DNA of 33,609 nucleotides from Gammaproteobacteria bacterium (GCA_026706665.1 JAPOYI010000129.1:1-33609), one strand, 5' to 3'; shown: positions 1 through 10,773, numbered from the stretch's first letter. Translations and numbers: made by a program. Notes: generated by a model not told the origin, from the sequence alone.

Positions 1-117
1 CTTGCGGCACGATGCGTAGTCTGTTGTCAGTCACTACTTATCATGACTCGGCAGTGCTAGCGTGTGGAATGTAGCGGTAACCCGAGGATGTCCGGATGAG
101 CCTGCTACCATGAGCGG

Positions 118-543
118 ATGCTCAAGATGTTCGCAGTTGGCGGCCTGACACTGTTCCTGGCGCTTCCGGCGGGTTGTGGCCTCGTCGACATCGACATGCC
201 CGGAGACCCTACCTACGAGGAGATCGAGAACTGCGTAAAGATCGCCGACGACTGGCGCGCAAGGATCGGGAGAGCCGACGCCGACGACTGGTATCACGTC
301 AAGGAATGTTCAATCGATGTCCGGGAAGGGAGGCCGACGCAGGTCCGGGTTGCCGTGTGGTCATCGTTGGAACCAGAGTACGACGACTGCCGGGAGCTGA
401 GTTCCGCACTCAAGAGCGCGGTTGAATCCAGGATGGAGTCGCCCGTTGCCGTCAATGCCAGCGTTGTGACACGGGGCTTTACTTGCGGGTCGTCGAGCCT
501 TTTCCTCTTTGGCTCGGAGGATGACTCGGAGGACGGTCACTAA
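118..543 (+). CDS. Small predicted lipoprotein with four conserved-looking cysteines
   Basis: This encodes a 141-residue protein of unknown function. The N-terminus is a lipoprotein signal: a hydrophobic stretch (residues 5-18) ends in the lipobox LPAGC, with the lipidated cysteine at position 20. Glycine at +2 gives no inner-membrane retention signal, so outer-membrane sorting is inferred. The mature part is acidic and has four further cysteines (39, 64, 91, 123), enough for two disulfides in the periplasm. The C-terminal tail is very acidic (residues 132-141). I recognise no domain. It stands alone, upstream of a minus-strand tRNA gene. The ATG at 118 is the only start that keeps the signal peptide intact, and its ribosome binding site is weak. 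The coding assignment rests on the clean lipobox and full-length frame. Confidence 0.72.
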   Translation: MLKMFAVGGLTLFLALPAGCGLVDIDMPGDPTYEEIENCVKIADDWRARIGRADADDWYHVKECSIDVREGRPTQVRVAVWSSLEPEYDDCRELSSALKSAVESRMESPVAVNASVVTRGFTCGSSSLFLFGSEDDSEDGH

Positions 544-592
544 GCTCGACGCCATCCGCGACAACCACCCGGGTGTCAAGTCCCGAAAAGAC

Positions 593-669
593 TGGTCGGA
601 GTGCGCGGATTTGAACCGCGGGCCCCCGCCTCCCGAAGGCGGTGCTCTACCAGGCTGAGCTACACTCCG
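593..669 (-). tRNA. tRNA-Pro (anticodon CGG)
   Basis: Read on the minus strand, the sequence folds into a complete 77-nt cloverleaf. It has a 7-bp acceptor stem (CGGAGTG/CACTCCG), a D arm with GCTC/GAGC and an anticodon stem CCGCC/GGCGG closing loop TTCGGGA, so the anticodon is CGG. The variable loop has 5 nt, the T arm is CGCGG-TTCAAAT-CCGCG, the discriminator is A, and the CCA end is encoded. The tRNA decodes the proline codon CCG, a favoured codon in GC-rich genomes. It resembles E. coli proK in its C1-G72 pair and anticodon. Confidence 0.97.
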
Positions 670-704
670 ACGCCGTCCGCGCGGCATGGGCCGGCGGGCG
701 GCGT

Positions 705-735
705 ATTGTAATGCGAGCGGCGTGGATCACGCCAA
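705..735 (-). promoter_or_regulatory. Candidate promoter of the tRNA-Pro gene
   Basis: On the minus strand a TACAAT -10-like hexamer (710 to 705, 5 of 6 to consensus) lies about 36 nt before the mature tRNA 5' end. A TTGGCG -35-like hexamer lies at 735 to 730. The 19-bp spacer is longer than ideal. The stretch just after the -10 is almost pure G+C, as in the discriminators of stringently controlled stable-RNA promoters. This is a pattern match only. Confidence 0.35.
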
Positions 736-816
736 CCCGAAAGCCATTTCCAGACGGGCATCCAACCTCGGCGTAACGGATCGGCGACGTCGGGCGCCTC
801 GGCGAATACCCCTGGA

Positions 817-1830
817 CTACCGCATCCGCGCCACGGCGAAGCTGGCGAGCGCCTCGAGTGCCTCGCGGTAGATGTTGTTTGGCAGGAGGTTGAGCGCGTC
901 GGCGGAGCGGGCGGCGAATTCCACGGCGCGGTCGCGCGTGTAGTCGAGCGCGCCGGAGCGGCGCACGGCGGCCCGCACGGCGGTGAGGGCGTCGGCGCAA
1001 CGGGTCTCGAGCGCGTCGCGCACGAGGGCCGCGTCGTGCGGCGAGCCGAACTTCATGGTGCGGATGAGGGGCAGTGTCGCCTTGCCTTCGGCGAGGTCGT
1101 CGCCGATGTTCTTGCCCATGACGTCGCTGTCGCCCTCGTAGTCCAGCCAGTCGTCGACGAGCTGGTAGGCGAGGCCGAAGTCCCTGCCGTACGTGCGCAT
1201 CGCCTGGATGGTCTCCGCATCCCTGGTGGCGAGCACTGCGGCGGTGTGCGCCGCGGCCTGGAACAGCAGGGCGGTCTTGCGCAGGATCACCTCCATGTAG
1301 TCTGATTCTTCGTAGGCGGCGTTGCCGATGTGGTCGAGCTGCAGCACTTCCCCCTCGGCGATGACGTTGGTGGCGTCGGCGACGATGGCCATGACGTCCA
1401 TGTTGTCGAGGTCCACCATGAGCTGGAATGCGCGCGAGTACAGGAAGTCGCCGACGAGGACGCTGGGGGCGTTGCCCCAGGTCACGTTCGCGGTGGCGCG
1501 CCCGCGCCGGAGATGGGAGCCGTCCACGACGTCGTCGTGCAGCAGCGTGGCGGTGTGGAGGAACTCGATGATCGCCGCCAGGCGGATGTGATCCGAGGCG
1601 TCGTAGCCGCAGCAGCGGGCGGTGAGCAGGACGATGAGCGGGCGCAGGCGCTTGCCGCCGCTATTGACGATGTACGCGCCGATCTGCTCGACCAGGGCGA
1701 CCTCCGACGCCAGTTGGGTCGGAATCAGCGCGTTGACCTGCGCGAAGTCGCTGGCGGCGAGCCGGTAGATGGACGCGAGGTCAGTCGCGTCGAGGCGCGG
1801 CGCGCGCGCGATCGCCGGATTTGACGCCAT
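817..1830 (-). CDS. ispB: Octaprenyl diphosphate synthase (trans-polyprenyl synthase)
   Basis: This enzyme elongates farnesyl diphosphate with isopentenyl diphosphate to make the ubiquinone side chain. With the ATG at 1830 the protein has 337 residues, close to the usual ~325. The family motifs are in order: GKRLRP (about residues 59-64), the first aspartate-rich motif HDDVVD (98-103) followed by RRG, and the second motif DDWLD (226-230) with GKNIGDDLAEGKATLP after it. The start at 1830 has a GGAG 10 nt upstream. An upstream TTG at 1872 would add 14 residues and has no ribosome binding site. It is divergent from rplU-rpmA, the standard gammaproteobacterial arrangement. The exact chain length of the product cannot be read from sequence. 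Confidence 0.95.
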   Translation of the reverse strand: MASNPAIARAPRLDATDLASIYRLAASDFAQVNALIPTQLASEVALVEQIGAYIVNSGGKRLRPLIVLLTARCCGYDASDHIRLAAIIEFLHTATLLHDDVVDGSHLRRGRATANVTWGNAPSVLVGDFLYSRAFQLMVDLDNMDVMAIVADATNVIAEGEVLQLDHIGNAAYEESDYMEVILRKTALLFQAAAHTAAVLATRDAETIQAMRTYGRDFGLAYQLVDDWLDYEGDSDVMGKNIGDDLAEGKATLPLIRTMKFGSPHDAALVRDALETRCADALTAVRAAVRRSGALDYTRDRAVEFAARSADALNLLPNNIYREALEALASFAVARMR

Positions 1831-2005
1831 CTTGCCCAAGCTCCATATCGTGATATCGGCACCGTTGCCCAAGGTGAGCCGCGCGTTGTAAAGGCCGTCC
1901 CCGGTCCGTAGAATTGCGCGCCTTCAGCCCGGTGGCGGCGCACGGCCCGGTGACGTGTTGCGGCTTTAGCAGGGCGAATCTACGGTGAGCCGATTGCTCA
2001 CGGCA

Positions 2006-2016
2006 TTGTAGTACAA
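2006..2016. promoter_or_regulatory. Short palindrome in the ispB/rplU divergent region
   Basis: TTGTA-G-TACAA is a perfect 11-bp palindrome about 30 nt before the rplU start. It contains a TACAAA -10-like sequence but has no good -35 at the right distance. It could be an operator or part of the rplU promoter. The region from 1831 to 2047 otherwise shows nothing recognisable. Confidence 0.22.
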
Positions 2017-2047
2017 AGGGTGTCCCACAGGTTGCATGGTTGCGTAT

Positions 2048-2359
2048 ATGTTTGCGGTTTTCGAGAGTGGCGGTAAGCAGCATCGCGTGTCTGAAGGGGA
2101 CGTGGTCCGACTCGAGCGGGTGTCCGGGGAGCCGGGTCAGAGCGTCGAGTTCGACCGCGTGCTGATGGTGTCCGAGGGCGACGATGTCACCGTCGGGACC
2201 CCATACGTGGAAGGTGGCAAGGTCACCGCCGAAGTGGTGGACCAGGGTCGCGCGGACAAGGTGCGCGTCATCAAGTTCAAGCGCCGCAAGAACTACCTGC
2301 GCCGGGCCGGCCACCGCCAGCAGTACACCGAAGTCCGAATCACGGGAATCAACGCTTGA
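2048..2359 (+). CDS. rplU: 50S ribosomal protein L21
   Basis: L21 binds 23S rRNA in the large subunit together with L20. From the ATG at 2048 the protein is 103 residues, exactly the E. coli length, and begins [14 protein letters not shown], the family's canonical N-terminus. The C-terminal signature [16 protein letters not shown] is intact. An in-frame ATG at 2036 would add four residues (MVAY) not seen in the family, so I reject it. Neither start has a strong Shine-Dalgarno. It is followed 75 nt later by rpmA, the usual rplU-rpmA pair. Confidence 0.97.
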   Translation: MFAVFESGGKQHRVSEGDVVRLERVSGEPGQSVEFDRVLMVSEGDDVTVGTPYVEGGKVTAEVVDQGRADKVRVIKFKRRKNYLRRAGHRQQYTEVRITGINA

Positions 2360-2434
2360 GCCGGTGGGGCTTCGCGGGTGCGTTACAATGGCGCTCCGAT
2401 GCCTGATCCGGCGGTTACTGGAGGGTAGTGCATC

Positions 2435-2725
2435 ATGGCGCACAAGAAGGCTGGCGGAAGTACGCGCAACGGGCGCGACTCCCAATCAAAGCGTCTCGGC
2501 ATCAAGAAGTACGCCGGACAGTTCGTTCGCGCCGGCAACATCCTGGTTCGTCAGCGGGGCACGAAGTTCAATGCGGGGGAAAACGTCGGTTGCGGCCGCG
2601 ACCACACGCTGTTCGCCACCGCCGACGGATACGTGAGCTTCTTCGTCAAGGGTCCCCAGGGCAAGAAGTACCTCACCGTCACACCCGATGCCGTGCCGGA
2701 AAGCCCGCTGACCACATCGGCATAG
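2435..2725 (+). CDS. rpmA: 50S ribosomal protein L27
   Basis: L27 sits near the peptidyl transferase centre, with its N-terminus reaching the P-site tRNA. The protein has 96 residues, starts [20 protein letters not shown], and keeps the conserved GxxxxRQRGTKFxxGxNVGxGxDxTLFA core (residues 34-61). It is about 11 residues longer than E. coli L27 at the C-terminus. A strong GGAGG lies upstream of the ATG. The N-terminus has no cleavable extension of the Firmicutes type. obgE follows 56 nt downstream. Confidence 0.98.
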   Translation: MAHKKAGGSTRNGRDSQSKRLGIKKYAGQFVRAGNILVRQRGTKFNAGENVGCGRDHTLFATADGYVSFFVKGPQGKKYLTVTPDAVPESPLTTSA

Positions 2726-2763
2726 GCCGGTAATCCCCGGGTTTGGGAACGGCGGGGCGTTAG

Positions 2764-5066
<2,303 letters not shown>

Positions 5067-5191
5067 TGCTCCCGGGAGCGGGGAGCGGGAGCCTTCAGCC
5101 GGGAAATCTGCCCCGCCCGCTGACGCGTAAGGAAGTGCGGGCGTTGCCTTCGTCGTCGGATGCGTACTCCCTTGGGAGAATGAGACTGGGC

Positions 5192-5455
5192 TTAGCCGAG
5201 CGCCTGGATCTGGGCGTGCAGCCGCGACTTGTGCCGCGCCGCCTTGTTCCTGTGCAGTATGCCCCTGCCGACCAGCTTGTCGAGGACCGGCACGGCGGTC
5301 TCGAACGCGGCGGCCGCCGCTTCCTTGTCGCCCGCCGCCAGCGCGGCGTTGACCCGCTTCAGGTAGGTGCGGTACATCGAGCGCTGGCTCGCGTTGCGGG
5401 CCCGCCGGGACTCGGCCTGGCGGGAGCGCTTCCTAGCTTGTGGATTGTTGGCCAA
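5192..5455 (-). CDS. rpsT: 30S ribosomal protein S20 with a TTG start
   Basis: S20 is a primary 16S rRNA-binding protein of the small subunit. Starting at the TTG (5455) the product is 87 residues, exactly the E. coli length. It begins (f-Met)[20 protein letters not shown] and contains [11 protein letters not shown] and [22 protein letters not shown] ribosome binding site lies 7 nt before the TTG. The same frame stays open far upstream, which would give a spurious 267-residue protein; the family boundary and ribosome binding site fix the start. E. coli rpsT also starts with UUG, which matters for its autoregulation. The gene is head to head with murJ, whose likely start lies only 28 bp away. 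Confidence 0.95.
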   Translation of the reverse strand: MANNPQARKRSRQAESRRARNASQRSMYRTYLKRVNAALAAGDKEAAAAAFETAVPVLDKLVGRGILHRNKAARHKSRLHAQIQALG

Positions 5456-5483
5456 CTGCGTCTTCCTCGTGAAGGACGCGCTA

Positions 5484-7109
5484 ATGTGCCCGCGGGGTCC
5501 TGCGATGTCAACCGGACCGGCTAACCAGGAGACGGGCGGCACGGCCGACGTCGCCGCGGCGGGGTCGGTGGTCGCATCGATGACGGCGCTGTCGAGGGTC
5601 AGCGGGTTCGTCCGGGACATCGTGCTGTCGCACTTTCTCGGCGCCGCGGGCGCGGCGGACGCCTTCTTCGTGGCGTTCCGGATACCGAACTTCTTCCGGC
5701 GCCTGTTCGCCGAAGGCGCCTTCGCCCAGGCGTTCGTGCCGGTGCTGGCGGAGTACCGCACCGGCGACCGCCGCGCCCTGGACGACTTCGTGCGGGCGGT
5801 GGCGGGCAACCTCACCGTCGTGCTGGGGCTCGTGTCCGTCGCCGGCGTCCTCGGCGCCTTCGGCCTGGTCGTGGTGTTCGCGCCGGGCTTTGCTGGCGAC
5901 GATGATCGCCTGGCGCTGGCCACGGACATGCTGCGGGTCACCTTCCCGTACCTGGCATTCATCTCCCTGACGGCCTTCGCCGGGGCTTTGCTCAACAGTT
6001 TCCATCGCTACGCCGTCCCCGCCTTCACGCCGGTACTGCTGAACCTTGTGTTGATCGGGGCGGCGCTCTTCGCCGCGCCGTTGTTCTCACACCCGGCCAT
6101 GGCCCTGGCCTGGGGGGTGCTCTTCGCCGGCGCCGCCCAACTGCTGTTCCAGTTCCCGTCGCTGCGCCGCCTCGAACTGCTGCTGGCTCCGAAGATCGAC
6201 TGGCGCGATCCCGGCGTGCGCAAGGTGGGGCGCCTGCTCGGCCCCGCCGTGTTCGCGGCGTCGGTCCACCAGCTCAACGGGCTGATCAGCGGCATTCTCG
6301 CCTCGCTGCTCGTGACCGGCAGCATTTCGTGGCTGTACTACGCGGACCGGTTGATGGAGGTGCCCATCGGGCTGGTGGCGGTGGCCCTCGGCACCGTGCT
6401 GTTACCGAACCTCTCGAGGCTGCACGCCGAGGGAGATCCTAAAGGGTTCGCGTCGACGCTGGACTGGGGCCTGCGCATGGCGGTGCTGTTCGCGCTGCCC
6501 GCGGCGGCGGCGCTGTTTTTCCTTGCCGTCCCGCTGGTGGGGACGATGTTCCACCACGGCGAGTTCGACGCCGGGGACGCGCGCATGACGGCGCTCGCGC
6601 TACAGGCGTTCGCCGTCGGCCTGCCGGCGCTGGTGGTGGTCAAGATCGCAGCACCCGGGTTCTTCGCGCGGCAGGACACGCGCACGCCGTTCCGCTATGC
6701 GGCGGTCTCCGTCGGGGTCAACATCGTGGCCGGACTGGCGCTCTTCTGGTGGCTGAAGCACGTTGGGCTCGCCCTGGCGCTCGGTATCGCCGCCACCGTC
6801 AATGCGGTGCTGCTCGTGCGGGGACTGCTGCGCCGGTCCGACTACGCGCCCACGCGCGCTCTCTGGCGCACGATTGCCGCGGCAACCGTTGCCAGCGGCG
6901 TGATGGTGGCGGCGCTCGCATGGTTCGTTCCGGCGAACGAAGCCTGGCTCGATGCCCGTGCGTTTGGGCCCGAGGCGTTCACCGCCGGCACGTTCGTGGC
7001 CTCGCGGGCGCTGATGCTTGCCTGCGCGGTGGTGGTCGGACTGCTGGCGTACGTCGCCGCCGCGTACGCCATGGGCGTGCGGCCGCGGGACATGCGTCAT
7101 CGCGTGTGA
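5484..7109 (+). CDS. murJ: Lipid II flippase MurJ (MviN)
   Basis: MurJ moves lipid II across the inner membrane for peptidoglycan synthesis. From 5484 the protein is 541 residues with about 14 hydrophobic segments. The family signature near the N-terminus is intact: [13 protein letters not shown], then [19 protein letters not shown] and VPVLAEY. I chose the ATG at 5484 because AAGGA lies 7 nt upstream. The ATG at 5505 is an alternative that gives a tail closer to family length. The frame is open further upstream, antisense to rpsT, and that part is not coding. murJ is followed by ribF 24 nt later, the normal rpsT/murJ-ribF arrangement. Confidence 0.95.
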   Translation: MCPRGPAMSTGPANQETGGTADVAAAGSVVASMTALSRVSGFVRDIVLSHFLGAAGAADAFFVAFRIPNFFRRLFAEGAFAQAFVPVLAEYRTGDRRALDDFVRAVAGNLTVVLGLVSVAGVLGAFGLVVVFAPGFAGDDDRLALATDMLRVTFPYLAFISLTAFAGALLNSFHRYAVPAFTPVLLNLVLIGAALFAAPLFSHPAMALAWGVLFAGAAQLLFQFPSLRRLELLLAPKIDWRDPGVRKVGRLLGPAVFAASVHQLNGLISGILASLLVTGSISWLYYADRLMEVPIGLVAVALGTVLLPNLSRLHAEGDPKGFASTLDWGLRMAVLFALPAAAALFFLAVPLVGTMFHHGEFDAGDARMTALALQAFAVGLPALVVVKIAAPGFFARQDTRTPFRYAAVSVGVNIVAGLALFWWLKHVGLALALGIAATVNAVLLVRGLLRRSDYAPTRALWRTIAAATVASGVMVAALAWFVPANEAWLDARAFGPEAFTAGTFVASRALMLACAVVVGLLAYVAAAYAMGVRPRDMRHRV

Positions 7110-7133
7110 CATGACGCTAGTAGAATCCTTCCC

Positions 7134-8054
7134 ATGAAGCTCATTCGCGGCCTGCACGGCATCGCCCCGCGCCATGGCGGCAACGTCGTGACCATCGGCA
7201 ATTTCGATGGTGTGCACCACGGTCACCTGAAGCTGCTTGACGACCTCGTGGCAAAGGGCGTCGAACTGGAGCGGCCGACCCTGTTGATGACGTTCGAGCC
7301 CCAGCCGCGGGAGTTCTTCCGGGGCAGGGAGGTGCCGGCGCGGTTGACGCGGTTCCGCGAGAAAATGCACCTGCTCCGACCGACGGGTATCGACCGCGTG
7401 CTCTGCATTCCGTTCAACGAAGAAACGGCATCCATGCCCGCGTCGTACATGGCCAGGGATGTGCTGCGCGACATTCTTGGCGCGGAATACGTCATGGTGG
7501 GGGACGACTTCCGGTTCGGCGCTGGGCGCGTCGGCGACTACGCCATGCTGAAAGCGGCTGGCGACCGCTACGGCTACGGCGTCAGCCACATGGATACACT
7601 GACGCTCGACGGCGCACGCGTCAGCAGCACGGGCATCCGGTCGGCGCTCGCCGCCGGTGACTTCGTGATGGCGGAAAAACTGCTGGGTCACAAGTACTTC
7701 ATGATGGGACACGTCGTCTACGGGCGGCAGATCGGCCGCACGATTGGCGTGCCGACGGCCAACATCCGGCTGCAGCGATACCGGTCCGCCCTCACCGGCG
7801 TCTTCTGCGTCTCCGTACACGGTCTGGACCGTCGCTACACCGGGGTCGCGAACATCGGCGTGCGACCGACGGTCGATGGCCGGGAACCGCTGCTCGAAGT
7901 CCACATTTTCGACTTCGATGATGACATCTACGGCAGACTCCTGACCGTGACCGTTCACCACAGGCTCCGGGACGAGCGCAAGTTTCCGTCACTGGAGGCG
8001 CTGAAAGCGCAGATCGAGATCGATATCGGGGAAACGAAAGAATGGTTCGGTTGA
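7134..8054 (+). CDS. ribF: Bifunctional riboflavin kinase / FMN adenylyltransferase
   Basis: RibF converts riboflavin to FMN and then FAD. The 306-residue protein has an N-terminal nucleotidyltransferase domain with TIGNFDGVHHGH (residues 20-31, the HxGH-type ATP site). The C-terminal flavokinase domain has GRTIGVPTANI (around residue 201-211), whose PTAN motif binds Mg-ATP. The length is as expected (E. coli 313). No obvious Shine-Dalgarno precedes the ATG. It overlaps lspA by 13 nt. In most gammaproteobacteria ileS lies between ribF and lspA; here it is missing. Confidence 0.96.
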   Translation: MKLIRGLHGIAPRHGGNVVTIGNFDGVHHGHLKLLDDLVAKGVELERPTLLMTFEPQPREFFRGREVPARLTRFREKMHLLRPTGIDRVLCIPFNEETASMPASYMARDVLRDILGAEYVMVGDDFRFGAGRVGDYAMLKAAGDRYGYGVSHMDTLTLDGARVSSTGIRSALAAGDFVMAEKLLGHKYFMMGHVVYGRQIGRTIGVPTANIRLQRYRSALTGVFCVSVHGLDRRYTGVANIGVRPTVDGREPLLEVHIFDFDDDIYGRLLTVTVHHRLRDERKFPSLEALKAQIEIDIGETKEWFG

Positions 8055-8530
8055 GGCTCGGCTGCTACGCGTTTGCGCTCCTCGTCCTCGGCATCGACCA
8101 GTTGACGAAGTACCTCGCGAGCAAGCACCTGCACTACGGGGCCGAGGTGGACGTGTTGCCTTTCCTGTCCTGGAAGCTCGTGCACAACACGGGCGCGGCG
8201 TTCAGCATGTTCGCGGACGGCGACTGGTCGCGGTGGGCCCTGTCGCTGCTGGCGGCGGTCTTCTCGGTGTTCCTCGCGAACGAGATCCGCAAGCTCGAAG
8301 CCTCGGACGGGTGGTACGGCTTCGCCTGCGCCTCCATCCTGGCGGGGGCCCTTGGCAACCTGGTGGACCGGCTGCGGCTGGGATGGGTGGTCGACTTCGT
8401 CTTCGTGCACTACGAGGCGTTCCGTTTCCCGGTCTTCAACGTTGCTGACTCCGCCGTGACGGTGGGCGCGGCCATCTGGATCGTGCTGCTGGTGACACGG
8501 TCGATGTCCGGGACGCGCGAGACTTCCTGA
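8042..8530 (+). CDS. lspA: Lipoprotein signal peptidase (signal peptidase II)
   Basis: LspA cleaves the signal peptide of prolipoproteins after lipidation, in the inner membrane. The protein has 162 residues and four predicted membrane segments. The catalytic aspartates are in the expected motifs: GNLVDRLRLGWVVDF (Asp118) and FNVADSAV (Asp136). The conserved N-terminal DQLTKY (19-24) and the VHNTGAAFSMF loop (47-57) are also present. It starts inside the end of ribF, so translation is probably coupled. Substrates in this window would include BamD, the 118-543 lipoprotein and the 31183-32391 binding protein. Confidence 0.97.
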   Translation: MVRLRLGCYAFALLVLGIDQLTKYLASKHLHYGAEVDVLPFLSWKLVHNTGAAFSMFADGDWSRWALSLLAAVFSVFLANEIRKLEASDGWYGFACASILAGALGNLVDRLRLGWVVDFVFVHYEAFRFPVFNVADSAVTVGAAIWIVLLVTRSMSGTRETS

Positions 8531-8664
8531 TCGGGTCGACCGGTGTGCCGCCGGCTCACGCGACTCGACAGAAATATCGCACGCATTTTCGGGATTCTTG
8601 CGTCTAAACCCGCTCGCTGGTTCGCTGTACCTTGGATTCTCGCCAAAGGAGCGGCGGTCGAGAT

Positions 8665-8697
8665 GGCACGGAGATGGTAGGGACGGCACGGAGATGG
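8665..8697 (+). repeat. 13-nt direct repeat at the pilE translation start
   Basis: GGCACGGAGATGG occurs at 8665-8677 and again at 8685-8697, the second copy containing the pilE start codon. The first copy sits in a mini-ORF (8663-8680) that would read MARRW-stop, echoing the pilin's own MARRG. The 163-nt gap between lspA and pilE shows no convincing promoter otherwise. Confidence 0.6.
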
Positions 8698-9143
8698 CAA
8701 GGAGGGGATTCACGCTCATCGAGTTGATGGCGGTTCTGGGGATCCTCGCGATTCTGGCTGTGCTCGCCACGCCGCTGTACACCCGTTACAGCGTCGGGAC
8801 CCACCGCGCGACGGCGCAGGCGGACCTGCTGCGCTGCGCCCAGGGAATGGAGCGCCATGCGAGCCTGCGCTTCTCCTATCGTTCGGCGATCGATTCGAAT
8901 GCGGACGGCATCGGCGACCTGGACTCGGGTCCTGTGACGTCCAATGTCTGCACGCCGACGTCCACGCAGTATCGCATCGCCCTGGTTGAGTCCGGGATCG
9001 CCGGGTTCCTGCTCCGGGCGAGCGCGGCGCGGCCGGGCAACGCGGTGGACGGGGATGGCGACCTGGCGCTCGACGAGGCCGGCGGACGTTTCTGGGACCG
9101 CGACGGCGACGGCGATTTCGGTCCTGGCGAGGACAGGTGGTGA
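8694..9143 (+). CDS. pilE: Type IV pilin, PilE-type minor pilin with calcium-loop motifs
   Basis: This is a minor pilin or pseudopilin probably primed at the tip of a type IV pilus. It has 149 residues. The prepilin leader is short (MARRG), with cleavage before Phe6 and the conserved Glu at +5 (Glu10) in GFTLIELM, followed by a ~20-residue hydrophobic helix. The TAQADLLRCAQGMERH segment and the acidic end in ...EDRW resemble PilE proteins. Two cysteines (48 and 86) could form a disulfide. Two loops look calcium-binding: a thrombospondin-3-like DSNADGIGDLD (67-77) and a textbook EF-hand loop at 135-146 (Asp135, 137, 139, Gly140, Glu146). The start at 8694 has AGGGA 10 nt upstream; the frame is open 96 nt further upstream, but that would destroy the leader. 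The stop overlaps pilV. Confidence 0.85.
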   Translation: MARRGFTLIELMAVLGILAILAVLATPLYTRYSVGTHRATAQADLLRCAQGMERHASLRFSYRSAIDSNADGIGDLDSGPVTSNVCTPTSTQYRIALVESGIAGFLLRASAARPGNAVDGDGDLALDEAGGRFWDRDGDGDFGPGEDRW

Positions 9144-9691
9144 GCCTGGGCCGGGGCATCGGGCGGTGCGCCCCGGGGCGGAGGGCAATCGGCGTCACGC
9201 TGACGGAAACCCTCGTCGCCATCCTGGTCATGAGTTCGGGCGCCCTTGGTCTCGCGGGCCTGCAGGCGGAGAGCCTGCGGGCGGGCCGCGAAGCCTACGA
9301 GCGTTCGGTGGCGGTGCAGCGGGCCGCCGACATGCTGGACCGGATTCGGGCCAACCGGGCCGTGCCGGCGATCGAGTTCGAGGTCGGCACGGGCGCGCCG
9401 GTCTTTCAGGACTGCATGAGCGGCGCGTGCGGCGCACCCGAGATGGCGCGCTTTGATCTCGCCGCGTGGAAATGCGCAATCGGCGGCTGGCGCGATGACG
9501 CGGCGTGCGTGCAGATTCGGGAAATGGACGCGTTGCCGGGCGCCGATGCGATGTCCGGTCTGCCGGAAGGCGATGGGACGGTTGTCGTGAGCACTGGGGG
9601 AGATACAGGCGATGTGGTCACCGTCACGGTGTCGTGGCGTCCGCCCGGTCGTCGCTCTCGCTTGGGCGTGGCGATGACGAGCGGGGTGTGA
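9140..9691 (+). CDS. pilV: Type IV pilus minor pilin PilV-type
   Basis: The protein has 183 residues. The prepilin motif is IG|VTLTETLVAILVMSSGALGLAGLQ, with Glu at +5 of the mature chain; the leader is longer than usual (about 18 residues). The pattern LxAxxLxxxRxxYxRSxAxxxAxDMLDRIRANR after the helix is typical of PilV. There are several cysteines (FQDCMSGAC, KCAI, AACVQI). I chose the GTG at 9140, which overlaps the pilE stop (GTGA) with GAGGA 6 nt upstream; a GTG at 9137 is possible. It is the second gene of a four-gene minor-pilin operon. In the family, PilV helps build the priming complex at the pilus tip with PilW, PilX and PilE. Confidence 0.85.
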   Translation: MSLGRGIGRCAPGRRAIGVTLTETLVAILVMSSGALGLAGLQAESLRAGREAYERSVAVQRAADMLDRIRANRAVPAIEFEVGTGAPVFQDCMSGACGAPEMARFDLAAWKCAIGGWRDDAACVQIREMDALPGADAMSGLPEGDGTVVVSTGGDTGDVVTVTVSWRPPGRRSRLGVAMTSGV

Positions 9692-9717
9692 GGGCGTGCG
9701 CTGGCAGGCGGTACAGG

Positions 9718-10773
9718 ATGCGGGGGTCTCGTGGAGCGTCGCTGATGGAGTTGATGCTGGCGCTCGGGCTCGGCGTGCTCGTTGCGGCGGGCGCGGCGCG
9801 GTTGTTCGCGGACAGCCAGCGCACGTACCGGTTGCTGCACGGCCAGACCCGCATGCAGGAGTCCGCCCGGCAGGCGCTGGACTTCATCGCCCGGTCTGTC
9901 CGCAATGCCGGCTACCTGGGTTGCCGGTCGTCCGGGATCACGGTGCGGAACACGCTGAACGGTGCGTGGGGCGACATCTTCGAGATCGACGTGACCGAGC
10001 CGGTTCAAGCGTTTGACGGCACCGATGCGCGCGGGTCTGCCGATAGCTGGACACCGAGCCTCGAACGGTTTCCGGTACGGGGGTCCCGTAACGTCTTCGT
10101 GCGCGGTCGGGGCATCGATCCGGGCGCGGTCCTGCCGCTCACCGATGTGCTGGTGTTGCGCCGGCTTGCCGCGCCGGGTGCGCGTATCGCGGAGACGCTG
10201 GAACCCGGCGGATTCCCCGTGGTGGAAGACGATGACGATCTGGCCATCGAAACCGGCGACTTTGCCGTCATCTCCGATTGCCGTCAGGCCGCGCTGTTTC
10301 GGGTTACCCGAATGGAGCGGGAAGAAGGCTTCGCGACCCTGGTCAGCGGGCCGGGCGCCGGTCCGTTCGACAATGCCGCGGGCGTTTCACTGTCCGCGGC
10401 GGGCACGCCATACGGCAGCCCTTTTGGTCCCGAAGGCGCCGCGGTGTTTGGCGTCGTCACCGAAATCTATTTCGTCGCCCGTGGCGCCGGCCGCAACAAC
10501 GTCGGATCCGCGCCAGCATCCCTGTGGCGAAAGACGACGATCAACGCGCCGGTGGAACTGATACAGGGGATCGATGATCTGCAACTGCGACTCGGTCTCG
10601 ACGGCAACGGCGATGGGGCGGTGGACCGGTACGCGCCACCCGGCGCTGCCGCCGGACAGGACGTCCGATCCGTGGAGGTCCGCGTCACGGCGAACAGCGT
10701 CGACGCGATCGACGGTACCGAGCCGATGCGCCGCACGCTTTCCCGGGTGATCGCCGTCAGGAACCGGCAATGA
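9718..10773 (+). CDS. pilW: Type IV pilus minor pilin PilW-type
   Basis: The protein has 351 residues. The leader is MRGSRG, cleaved before ASLMELMLALGLG with Glu at +5. QALDFIARSVRNAGYLGC after the helix is the PilW signature, and the C-terminal VEVRVTANSVDAIDG...RTLSRVIAVRNR also fits. A loop DGNGDGAVDRYA (nt 10600-10635) matches an EF-hand pattern, with Asp, Asn, Asp and Gly at positions 1, 3, 5 and 6. The ATG at 9718 gives a normal short leader. A GTG at 9688 overlapping the pilV stop (GTGA) is an equal alternative, given the coupling seen elsewhere in this operon. The frame is open well upstream, which is not coding. The stop overlaps pilX (ATGA). Confidence 0.85.
   Translation: MRGSRGASLMELMLALGLGVLVAAGAARLFADSQRTYRLLHGQTRMQESARQALDFIARSVRNAGYLGCRSSGITVRNTLNGAWGDIFEIDVTEPVQAFDGTDARGSADSWTPSLERFPVRGSRNVFVRGRGIDPGAVLPLTDVLVLRRLAAPGARIAETLEPGGFPVVEDDDDLAIETGDFAVISDCRQAALFRVTRMEREEGFATLVSGPGAGPFDNAAGVSLSAAGTPYGSPFGPEGAAVFGVVTEIYFVARGAGRNNVGSAPASLWRKTTINAPVELIQGIDDLQLRLGLDGNGDGAVDRYAPPGAAAGQDVRSVEVRVTANSVDAIDGTEPMRRTLSRVIAVRNRQ

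Noticed and set aside
5192-5995. 267-residue minus-strand protein
   Set aside because: Only the last 87 residues are S20; the rest is antisense to murJ. The TTG at 5455 has the ribosome binding site and family boundary.
8664-8679. Sigma-54-like TGGCACG ahead of pilE
   Set aside because: The -24 part fits, but the -12 position reads GT instead of the invariant GC, and it would leave only a few nt of leader. The match comes from the local repeat.
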